DNA from: Deltaproteobacteria bacterium
Lineage (GTDB): Bacteria; Desulfobacterota; Desulfobacteria; C00003060
Direction: 5' to 3'
NCBI GenBank assembly: GCA_030667105.1
Contig: DAOUWN010000138.1
Location: 1-6,290, forward strand
DNA length: 6,290 bases
The position numbers and the translations under genes are program-made. Numbering within the stretch: position 1 is the stretch's first letter; the number at the start of each line of letters is the position of its first letter. This document shows, piece by piece, positions 1 through 5,782 of the stretch. The notes under the pieces were generated by a model. The model ran no database searches. It worked only from the letters and a program-made list of their open reading frames with translations, and had not been told where the DNA came from.

Positions 1-129
1 CGGATTGATAGTGCCTGAGACCTTGGCAATATAGACCTCTCCCTGGCCACCTTCAATGATGGGCGGAAAAGCCCCGAAAAACACAATGGCAAATAAGAAG
101 GCTATGAGGATATCTCTAGACCTTTTCAT
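1..129 (-). CDS. NfeD-family membrane serine protease (ClpP class), N-terminal fragment
   Basis: The fragment is 43 codons, read leftwards from an ATG at 129-127 and cut by the window edge. It starts MKRSRD, followed by a hydrophobic stretch at about residues 7-24, which is a signal peptide or N-terminal membrane anchor. After that comes a short linker and then EVYIAKVSGTINP at 31-43. A secretion signal followed by a strand of the form VYxxxVxGTIxP is how long NfeD/ClpP-class membrane proteases begin (family knowledge). Those proteins carry a Ser-Lys protease domain, membrane helices and a C-terminal NfeD OB-fold, all of which would lie outside the window. The start overlaps the end of the uracil-DNA glycosylase gene by 14 nt, so translational coupling is likely; no strong Shine-Dalgarno is visible. 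The family call rests on few residues and is moderately sure. Confidence 0.65.
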   Translation of the reverse strand, partial: MKRSRDILIAFLFAIVFFGAFPPIIEGGQGEVYIAKVSGTINP

Positions 130-829
130 AGGCTGCCTGAACCCTTTGGATATCTTCCCAGACATCGCGCTTCTTGGCAGGATTGCGCAGGAGAAACGCG
201 GGGTGATAGGTAGGAAGAAGGGAAATATTTTCATAAGTATGGAAGTTGCCCCGCAATTGCGATATGGGCGTATTTGTTTGAAGGAGCGTTTGGGCTGCAA
301 ATGTCCCCAGGGCGCATATCACTTTTGGCCTGATGGCTCTTATCTGGCGTCGGAGAAATGGGATGCAAGCCCCTATTTCGTCTGGCTCGGGGTTCCGGTT
401 CCCCGGAGGATGGCACTTTATGATATTACAGATGTAGACCTCGTCGCGCCTCAGGTGAATCGCTGCAAGAATCTTGGTCAGCAACTGACCTGCGGGGCCC
501 ACAAAAGGCAGTCCCTGCAAGTCTTCTTCGTAACCCGGCCCTTCACCAACAAGGACCAATCGGGCCCGTGGATTTCCATCACCGAAAACCATGTGTTTGC
601 GCCCTTTGTGGAGTTTGCACCGGCGGCAGTCTCCAAGGTCCTTTCGGATCATCTCAAGGGTCTCGACCGCTGGGCCTTTGTCCAATTGCTCAAAGGTGTT
701 TGCCGATTCTTCAGACAAGGCCACGCCCTTGAATCCCAGCCGCTTTACGTATTGCAGATAACCCTTGAGGTCATGGACGATTTCAGAGAAATCTTTGTAA
801 AGAGCCCGGCTTAAGGTTGGATTGGTCAT
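116..829 (-). CDS. Family 4 uracil-DNA glycosylase with [4Fe-4S] cluster
   Basis: The 237-residue protein should remove uracil from DNA, the first step of base excision repair of deaminated cytosine. Visible motifs fit family 4 (UDGa, formerly annotated as phage SPO1 DNA polymerase-related). Motif A is GEGPG at 95-99, followed by E101-D103 and GLPFVGPAGQLL at 106-117. The C-terminal substrate-binding motif is YHPAFLLRNP at 208-217. Four cysteines, C68, C71, C139 and C155, match the family pattern C-x2-C-xn-C-x(14-17)-C that binds the cluster; CNIIKCHPPGNRNP at 134-147 is also typical. About 65 residues precede the first cysteine, longer than in the compact Thermus-type enzymes, and look helical. 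The ATG lies 3 nt after the coaBC stop, with GGATGAGAG just upstream as a weak ribosome site. The 3' end overlaps the NfeD-like gene. Confidence 0.93.
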   Translation of the reverse strand: MTNPTLSRALYKDFSEIVHDLKGYLQYVKRLGFKGVALSEESANTFEQLDKGPAVETLEMIRKDLGDCRRCKLHKGRKHMVFGDGNPRARLVLVGEGPGYEEDLQGLPFVGPAGQLLTKILAAIHLRRDEVYICNIIKCHPPGNRNPEPDEIGACIPFLRRQIRAIRPKVICALGTFAAQTLLQTNTPISQLRGNFHTYENISLLPTYHPAFLLRNPAKKRDVWEDIQRVQAAYEKV

Positions 830-832
830 CTC

Positions 833-2074
833 TCATCCAGCATCCGGTATCTGGTATCCGGCATCACGCATCAAGTTTTGTTTAATCTCCAACACTCTAT
901 CTAATAGGAGGTCTGCAAGGGCGCTCTTGTGCATAAGGGCAAGAGCTTCGGAGCGTCCATCTTTATAATAAAGGCTTACCTGGTTCGTATCCGAACCGAA
1001 TCCTGAATCATCTTGCCCCACGAGGTTGGCCACAACCAGGTCCAGGTTCTTTGCGGTCAGTTTGGCCCGGGCGTTTTCTTCCAGGTCCTGTGTCTCTGCC
1101 GCAAAGCCGACCAAAACCTGATCTTTCTTCCTTTCTCCAAGCGCCTTTAAGATATCGTCCGTCTTTTCCATGGGCCACTGTTGCCCCATCTCGGCCTTTT
1201 TCACTTTGTGTTGGAAAACGTTGGCTGGCCTCATATCGGATACGGCTGCCGCCTTGATGATAATCGTACTATGGCCCGCCTGGGCCATGACCGCGTCAAA
1301 CATCTCTTTGGCTGTCCTTACACGAATGGCCCTCACTCCGTCAGGGTCAGGAAGAGTGGTGGGACCGCTGATTAAGACTACCCCAGCCCCCCGCCTCCGG
1401 GCAACACGGGCCAAGGCGTATCCCGTTTTTCCCGAGGAGGAATTGCTAATAAATCTAACCGGATCAATCGCTTCCTGCGTTGGCCCTGCCGTCACCAAAA
1501 CCTGCTCCCCGGCCAGATCCTGGGGCGTCAACAGGCGCCTGAGTTGCTCTGCGATAGCCTCAAGATCGGCAAGGCGCCCTGCGCCCTCATGGCCACAGGC
1601 AAGCAAACCGGTTGCAGGGCCGACGACATGCATTCCCACCTGGCGGAGCCTGTCTATGTTGTTCTGAACTACGGTATTTTCAAACATATGAACGTTCATG
1701 GACGGACAAACCAGAACAGGAGCTTTCAGGGCCAATACAAGGGTCGTCAGGGGATCGTCAGCAATCCCATGAGCCATTTTCCCAATGACGTTGGCGGTGG
1801 CGGGTATGATTACTGCGGCATCTGCCTCATCCGCCCATCTGATGTGCCTAAGAACACCATTCTGTCTGCCCTCGAACATACGGGTCCATACCGGATGTCC
1901 CGAAAGCGCTTCAAACGTAACCGGCCCTACAAAGGCCTGGGCCGCCTTGGTCATGATGACCCGTATGTTGGCGTTCGACTTGACCAGAAGTCTGAGAAAA
2001 TCCGCGGCCTTGTACGCCGCGATCCCGCCACAGACACCCAGAACGATCTGTTTATCCTCTAATGTATCTGGCAC
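833..2074 (-). CDS. coaBC: Bifunctional phosphopantothenoylcysteine decarboxylase / phosphopantothenate-cysteine ligase (CoaBC, Dfp)
   Basis: This cytoplasmic enzyme performs two consecutive steps of coenzyme A synthesis: joining cysteine to 4'-phosphopantothenate, then FMN-dependent decarboxylation to 4'-phosphopantetheine. The CoaC half (about 1-185) shows GVCGGIAAYKA at 13-23, the active-site His in RHIRWAD (H77), PATAN at 91-95, PSMN at 124-127 and the ACGHEGAGR loop with catalytic C160. The CoaB half (about 188-395) shows VTAGPTQEAIDPVRFISN at 194-211 with N211, then SSGKTG, KAAAVSD at 274-280 and the HKVKK lysine motif at 289-293. The length of 413 aa is normal for Dfp. The start is a GTG without a clear Shine-Dalgarno; no better in-frame start is near, and the family's N-terminal fold begins only 9 residues later. 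Residues 401-413 are encoded wholly by a 7-bp repeat array. The gene lies between the lipoprotein gene (29 nt) and udg (3 nt). Confidence 0.96.
   Translation of the reverse strand: MPDTLEDKQIVLGVCGGIAAYKAADFLRLLVKSNANIRVIMTKAAQAFVGPVTFEALSGHPVWTRMFEGRQNGVLRHIRWADEADAAVIIPATANVIGKMAHGIADDPLTTLVLALKAPVLVCPSMNVHMFENTVVQNNIDRLRQVGMHVVGPATGLLACGHEGAGRLADLEAIAEQLRRLLTPQDLAGEQVLVTAGPTQEAIDPVRFISNSSSGKTGYALARVARRRGAGVVLISGPTTLPDPDGVRAIRVRTAKEMFDAVMAQAGHSTIIIKAAAVSDMRPANVFQHKVKKAEMGQQWPMEKTDDILKALGERKKDQVLVGFAAETQDLEENARAKLTAKNLDLVVANLVGQDDSGFGSDTNQVSLYYKDGRSEALALMHKSALADLLLDRVLEIKQNLMRDAGYQIPDAG
834..875. repeat. Six tandem degenerate heptamers, consensus YATCNNG
   Basis: On the plus strand the units are CATCCAG, CATCCGG, TATCTGG, TATCCGG, CATCACG and CATCAAG, in exact 7-bp register with no gaps. 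The array lies inside the 3' end of coaBC and encodes its last 13 residues. Its leftmost unit includes two bases of the coaBC TGA stop and ends 4 nt before the udg start codon. Related units occur in inverse orientation at 4951-4964. Confidence 0.85.
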
Positions 2075-2103
2075 GTCAGTTATTCGTTTTTTGAGAACCT
2101 ACG

Positions 2104-2595
2104 TTATTTCAGCAGCGTGGCTTCACTGTCATCCACGGTGGGGGCTACCCAGATTTCGACTTCTGTCTTAAATTGTTTTTCAGTGATATTGACGACGCAG
2201 CTTCGATTCGCCTTGCTGAAAAACATGATTGCTCGCGGAGACTTGAAAGCACTCAATAGCCGCCAGTTGTCCTTTACCATGTTGTTTTCGAAGAACCTGA
2301 CGAGAGAGTCCAGATCCACCCGGCCAGTCAATACCAGGACACCGGCGGTGAACCCCGGGGCGTGATAGATAAAGGATCTTTTCCTATCCGGCTTGAGCTC
2401 TACAGGGACAAGAACATCTCCAAAATCATAGTAGAGAGGTCCTGGCGTCTCTTCTTCCTCGGTTGTTATTTGGACGGCTGAATCCTCCGAGCTGGCAGTG
2501 CCGCTTTTCAAGCTGGCACATCCGGCAGAAATCATGAGAACAAGTAAAAGAGCCAAAGCGCCTACAAAAAACCTGGATCGTCTGGAATCTGTCAT
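2104..2595 (-). CDS. Conserved-looking outer-membrane lipoprotein of unknown function
   Basis: The 163-residue protein begins MTDSRRSRFF, followed by a hydrophobic core and ISAGC with lipidated C26: a type II (lipoprotein) signal peptide. Serine at -3 is tolerated but not the commonest lipobox residue. The residue after the cysteine is Ala, not Asp, so outer-membrane sorting is expected. An acidic, flexible linker (27-53) leads to one compact alpha/beta domain (about 56-153). That domain contains YYDFGDVLVP, PGFTAGVLVLTGRVDLDSLV, an amphipathic FFENNMVKDNW and a C-terminal strand EVEIWVAP. I do not recognise a named family; the domain resembles unnamed lipoproteins I associate with Desulfobacterota. 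The start at 2595 was preferred over upstream ATGs at 2631 and 2616 because AAGGGG lies about 5 nt upstream of it, and because it gives a normal signal peptide. It is first in the operon with coaBC and udg. Confidence 0.8.
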   Translation of the reverse strand: MTDSRRSRFFVGALALLLVLMISAGCASLKSGTASSEDSAVQITTEEEETPGPLYYDFGDVLVPVELKPDRKRSFIYHAPGFTAGVLVLTGRVDLDSLVRFFENNMVKDNWRLLSAFKSPRAIMFFSKANRSCVVNITEKQFKTEVEIWVAPTVDDSEATLLK

Positions 2596-2686
2596 GGCAT
2601 CCCCTTCCCCTTTCATAATGAAGATTATCAAATCAATTGCTTCCCCTAAACGAGGACCGATTCATATGGAAGTTACCATTGTTTGG

Positions 2687-2715
2687 ACACTAACAGCAAT
2701 GCAAGGCACAGTCAA
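2687..2715 (-). promoter_or_regulatory. Candidate sigma70 promoter for the lipoprotein-coaBC-udg-nfeD operon
   Basis: Read on the minus strand, TTGACT (2715-2710, five of six matches to consensus) is followed after 17 nt by TAGTGT (2692-2687, three of six). This would leave a leader of about 85 nt before the lipoprotein ATG. The -10 element is weak, so this is a candidate only. Confidence 0.4.
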
Positions 2716-2745
2716 GGACCTCGTTACTGTCCCCGGGTTTATCCC

Positions 2746-2775
2746 TTGACACACAAGCGGATCTTTCCCTATACT
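2746..2775 (+). promoter_or_regulatory. Strong sigma70-type promoter for pfp
   Basis: A perfect -35 TTGACA (2746-2751) is followed by an 18-nt spacer and a -10 TATACT (2770-2775, five of six). Transcription would start near 2782, giving a leader of only about 25 nt before the pfp ATG. No operator-like palindrome overlaps the core elements, which suggests constitutive expression, although this is inference. Confidence 0.8.
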
Positions 2776-2796
2776 TGTGCCTAAAAAGATGAACAC

Positions 2797-2801
2797 GGGG
2801 G
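2797..2801 (+). promoter_or_regulatory. Ribosome binding site that decides the pfp start
   Basis: GGGGG lies 6 nt upstream of the ATG at 2808. It directly abuts an in-frame TTG at 2802, which is too close to be served by it. The ATG is therefore the better start. Confidence 0.6.
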
Positions 2802-2807
2802 TTGCCG

Positions 2808-4907
2808 ATGCCAGGAGAAGAGATCATAACCATTGAAGATCTTCTGAAAAAGCGGGAAGTTCAAGAGGCAATTAGCAATATTAATCAGGAGTTGATTGAA
2901 AGAAGAGAATACGTGCCACCAAAATGTAACGTGTTTTCTATTCCATATACTGCCCTGGAGGAAAGTCAACAATACGAATTTTTTGTTGATAAAGAAGCAA
3001 GAAGGCAACTGCCAAAGATCATAGATAACAAGGTCCAGACCGTTGTGGGCCTTGAATCCCCTGAGGCATCCTTTAAGGAGAAGTACTGCAGGAAGCGCAA
3101 TATCGGTATTGTGTTTTCGGGAGGGCCTGCCCCCGGAGGTCACAATGTGATAGCTGGCCTCTATGATGCTGCCAAGAAAGCCAATCCTGAAACCAAGATA
3201 TACGGTTTCCTCCTCGGACCGGACGTGATAATCGAAAATGAAGCCGTCGAACTGACCGGAAGTCTTGTTGATGCTTACAGAAACCTTGGAGGTTTCAGCA
3301 TGATCAAGACGGGCCGTGCGAAAATAGATACAAAAGAAAAGATGGCCCTTTCAAGGGAGACGTGCAGGAGACTTGAGCTGGATGCCATCGTAATAGTCGG
3401 GGGTGATGATTCAAATACGAATGCAGCATTCCTGGCACAGGAGATGATTGACGATAGTGTTCAGGTCTTAGGGGTCCCCAAAACGATTGATGGCGACATA
3501 CAGGTAAGAGATACAAATGGAAATGTTTTGTGCGCCATGTCCTTTGGCTTTCACACGGCTGCCCGGGCTTTTGCCAAGGAGATAAGCAACTTATATACGG
3601 ACAGCACTTCTGATGTCAAATATTGGCATATTTGCAAGGTTATGGGAAGAGTTGCAAGTCATCTGGCCCTTGAAGTCGCCTTGCAGACACATGCAAATAT
3701 TACCCTTATTGGCGAGGATCTCGCCGACTATGTGGACAAAAAGAGAATTGAAAAAGCAGAAAAAGAGGGGAAAATAGACTATACTGCCTATGGCATGACC
3801 TTGCGGCATCTTTCCCGGGTGCTTTGTGAAGGCATTGTGAAGAGGGCCGCTGTCGGGAAAAACTATGGGGTTATTGTCATACCGGAAGGCGTCCTGGAAT
3901 TTATCAATGAGATACAGATCTTTATTATAAAGCTCAATTCCATTATCGCAGAATATAACGAGGTGCACGATACGGATTTACACTCGGACTTTCCCCTTCT
4001 TGGCGATAAACTGGAATACCTGCGGAAGCTCGCCAGGCGTTCACGGGAAGATAGTTCTTTTACAATTTGGACTACACGGGACGATGACCTCTTCGATGAC
4101 ATCCCTGCGTTTTTCCAGGAAGGGCTCCTTACGGAAAGGGACAGCCACGGAAATTTCCAGTTTTCCCAAGTCGAGACCGACAAGGTCATCATGGGGCTGG
4201 TGAAAGACTACCTGAAGATCTTAAGGGAAGAGGGAATTTATAAAATAGGAATCGAAAGATCCTATTACAAAAAAACCCTTGAAAAAGAAGGGCTTGACCC
4301 CGACTATTTTGGTCCTATGGTGTTTGAGAACTATGATGATGCCCAATTTCTGATGGCCAAAGCACCCATCATATCAGCAAGAAGGCTCAAACGCGTCCTC
4401 ATAAAAGAGGGTGCTATCAAGGAAGATGAAAAAATTCCTGCTCCAGTTGAGAAGATATTTCGGAAATCCGTTCCCAAGTTCAAGACCCAGGTCCATTTCT
4501 ACGGTTATGACGGCAGGGGGAGCGATCCAACCAGATTTGACTGTATTTATACATATAACCTGGGCCTGACCGTGTTTAGCCTGATAGCCAATGGTTCAAC
4601 CGGTCAGATGGCAGCCATAAGGAATCTGGAAAAGGATTTTTCCGAGTGGGAACCGATCGGGATTCCCATTGCTCCTCTTATGCACCTTGAAGAAAGAAAA
4701 GGAAAGCTGGCGCTCGTATTGGAAAAAAGCGTGGTGGACGTAAATTCTCCGGCCTTTAGAGTTGTGAAGGCCTTTAGAGATAAGTGGCTCGGGGCAATAC
4801 CCGAAGCAGATAATTACAGACGGCCCGGGCCGATCAGGTTTGCAGGTAAAAGCGAAGAAGAAAGGCCGATAACGCTCCTCTTGAACGCACTGGGAAGCAG
4901 CAGATAG
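2808..4907 (+). CDS. pfp: Diphosphate-dependent fructose-6-phosphate 1-phosphotransferase (PPi-PFK), long form
   Basis: The 699-residue cytoplasmic enzyme should reversibly phosphorylate fructose 6-phosphate with pyrophosphate, serving both glycolysis and gluconeogenesis. The order of motifs is that of the plant PFP-beta-like long clade: SGGPAPGGHN at 105-114, GGDDSNTNA at 198-206, PKTIDGD at 224-230, MGR at 279-281, PEG at 359-361 and YGYDGRG at 565-571. The second Asp of GGDD (D201) and the Lys of PKTIDGD (K225) are the residues known to set PPi rather than ATP use; D228 is the catalytic base. Long-clade enzymes are usually about 550 residues. The excess here lies in an insert-like region at about 482-558 and in a C-terminal tail after about 635. 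The ATG was chosen for its ribosome site; a TTG two codons earlier is possible. The gene has its own strong promoter and appears monocistronic or loosely linked to sufCB. Confidence 0.95.
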   Translation: MPGEEIITIEDLLKKREVQEAISNINQELIERREYVPPKCNVFSIPYTALEESQQYEFFVDKEARRQLPKIIDNKVQTVVGLESPEASFKEKYCRKRNIGIVFSGGPAPGGHNVIAGLYDAAKKANPETKIYGFLLGPDVIIENEAVELTGSLVDAYRNLGGFSMIKTGRAKIDTKEKMALSRETCRRLELDAIVIVGGDDSNTNAAFLAQEMIDDSVQVLGVPKTIDGDIQVRDTNGNVLCAMSFGFHTAARAFAKEISNLYTDSTSDVKYWHICKVMGRVASHLALEVALQTHANITLIGEDLADYVDKKRIEKAEKEGKIDYTAYGMTLRHLSRVLCEGIVKRAAVGKNYGVIVIPEGVLEFINEIQIFIIKLNSIIAEYNEVHDTDLHSDFPLLGDKLEYLRKLARRSREDSSFTIWTTRDDDLFDDIPAFFQEGLLTERDSHGNFQFSQVETDKVIMGLVKDYLKILREEGIYKIGIERSYYKKTLEKEGLDPDYFGPMVFENYDDAQFLMAKAPIISARRLKRVLIKEGAIKEDEKIPAPVEKIFRKSVPKFKTQVHFYGYDGRGSDPTRFDCIYTYNLGLTVFSLIANGSTGQMAAIRNLEKDFSEWEPIGIPIAPLMHLEERKGKLALVLEKSVVDVNSPAFRVVKAFRDKWLGAIPEADNYRRPGPIRFAGKSEEERPITLLLNALGSSR

Positions 4908-5003
4908 TCATTGGTCACTGGTGTCGTGGAGGGATTTCCTCTACATAGTGCTTGATGCCTGATATCCTCCTTTTCCAGCAAGCAACTCGCAACCCACAAC
5001 CTT
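4908..5003. repeat. pfp-sufC spacer built partly of degenerate heptamer repeats
   Basis: Three short heptamer series lie in the 119-bp spacer. TCATTGG TCACTGG (4908-4921) follows the pfp stop directly. CTTGATG CCTGATA (4951-4964) matches the reverse complement of the YATCNNG units at 834-875. CAGCAAG CAACTCG CAACCCA CAACCTT (4976-5003) runs up to the sufC ribosome site. The bases between the series show no clear unit. No convincing promoter or rho-independent terminator was seen in the spacer. Confidence 0.6.
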
Positions 5004-5014
5004 ATTACTCTGCC

Positions 5015-5020
5015 AGGAGA
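5015..5020 (+). promoter_or_regulatory. Shine-Dalgarno site of sufC
   Basis: AGGAGA lies 6 nt before the ATG at 5027. It fixes this start in preference to in-frame upstream ATGs at 4952 and 4955, which would add about 25 residues encoded by repeat sequence. Confidence 0.85.
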
Positions 5021-5026
5021 GCAAAA

Positions 5027-5782
5027 ATGTTACAAATCAAGGACTTACAGGTCAAGCTTGGCGACAAAGAAATACTGAAACACATCGATCTGGAAATTCG
5101 TGCAGGGGAAACCCATATCCTCTTTGGCCCCAACGGGTCCGGAAAGACATCTTTGCTCATGACGATTATGGGTTACCCCCAGTACAGGGTCACAGGAGGA
5201 AAGATCGTTTTTAAGGGAGAAGACATTACCCATATGCCTGTTAACGAGCGGGCACAGCTTGGTATCGGAGTGTCTTACCAGCGGCCCCCCACTATTAATG
5301 GGGTAAAGACAAGGCAAATGATTGAAATCTGCGCAAAGCAAGTGGTGGACACTCAGGCCCTGGCAGAAAAGCTGAACTTTTCTGAATTCCTGGAGCGGGA
5401 CATCAACGCAGGCTTTTCAGGTGGCGAGATCAAGCGCTCGGAACTTCTGCAGTTGATGGCCCAAGATGCTGAGCTTTTGCTCTTTGATGAGCCGGAATCC
5501 GGCGTGGACCTTGAGAATATCTCCCTCATAGGAAAGACCATCAGGGAATTGCTCCAACGGGATTTTAGGCTGAACGACAAAAAGACACAGAGGGAGCGGC
5601 GACAGGAACGAACCAAGATGGGTCTGATTATCACGCACACGGGCTTTATACTCGATTATGTGACAGCGGACAAAGGACAGGTCCTCTATGAGGGAGTATT
5701 GACTTGTGCGAGCCACCCCCGGGAGATTTTCAGGTGTATCAGCGAGGTCGGATATGGGGAGTGTGTAAAATGCGCGATTTAG
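5027..5782 (+). CDS. sufC: SufC-type Fe-S cluster assembly ATPase
   Basis: The 251-residue cytosolic ABC ATPase powers the SufB/D-type scaffold on which Fe-S clusters are built. Visible motifs are Walker A GPNGSGKT (34-41), the Q-loop YQRPP with Q85, the signature FSGGEIKRSELLQ (130-142), Walker B LLLFDEPESGVDLENI (150-165) with catalytic E155, and the H-loop ITHTG with H204. FSGGE-x-KRSE and DEPESGVDLENI separate SufC from transporter ATPases. Two details differ from the E. coli type: a strongly basic segment at 178-197 (9 Lys/Arg of 20) before the H-loop strand, and a C-terminal CVKC pair (C246, C249). The gene overlaps the next one by 13 nt, so the two products are probably made together. 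No membrane partner is present, which supports a Suf rather than a transport role. Confidence 0.93.
   Translation: MLQIKDLQVKLGDKEILKHIDLEIRAGETHILFGPNGSGKTSLLMTIMGYPQYRVTGGKIVFKGEDITHMPVNERAQLGIGVSYQRPPTINGVKTRQMIEICAKQVVDTQALAEKLNFSEFLERDINAGFSGGEIKRSELLQLMAQDAELLLFDEPESGVDLENISLIGKTIRELLQRDFRLNDKKTQRERRQERTKMGLIITHTGFILDYVTADKGQVLYEGVLTCASHPREIFRCISEVGYGECVKCAI

Noticed and set aside
56..814. A 252-codon open frame on the plus strand opposite the uracil-DNA glycosylase gene
   Set aside because: It is antisense to a gene with all family 4 motifs and cluster cysteines intact, has no recognisable domain, and is explained as a shadow frame.
834..875. CRISPR array
   Set aside because: The units are 7 bp with no spacers between them, and no cas genes are present.
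1544..2062. Plus-strand open frames opposite coaBC, the longest 172 codons
   Set aside because: CoaBC has every catalytic motif on the minus strand; the antisense frames show no domain.
2651..2723. Near-inverted repeat CGAGGACC / GGACCTCG in the divergent region as an operator pair
   Set aside because: It is 8 bp with one mismatch and 57 nt between the arms, which is within chance expectation; kept only as a note.
2802..2807. TTG as the pfp start, two codons upstream of the chosen ATG
   Set aside because: The GGGGG ribosome site directly abuts it, leaving no spacing, while the ATG at 2808 has a 6-nt spacing.
4928..4942. Small hairpin GAGG-GATTT-CCTC after pfp as a terminator
   Set aside because: The stem is only 4 bp and no T-run follows.
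4911..4957. Promoter elements (TTGGTC, TACATA, TTGATG) upstream of sufC
   Set aside because: No pair has a 16-19 nt spacing with acceptable hexamers; sufC may be read from pfp or from a non-sigma70 promoter.
4952..5026. A sufC start at 4952 or 4955, adding about 25 residues
   Set aside because: The extra codons are mostly repeat sequence, and a perfect AGGAGA precedes the ATG at 5027, where SufC homologues begin.
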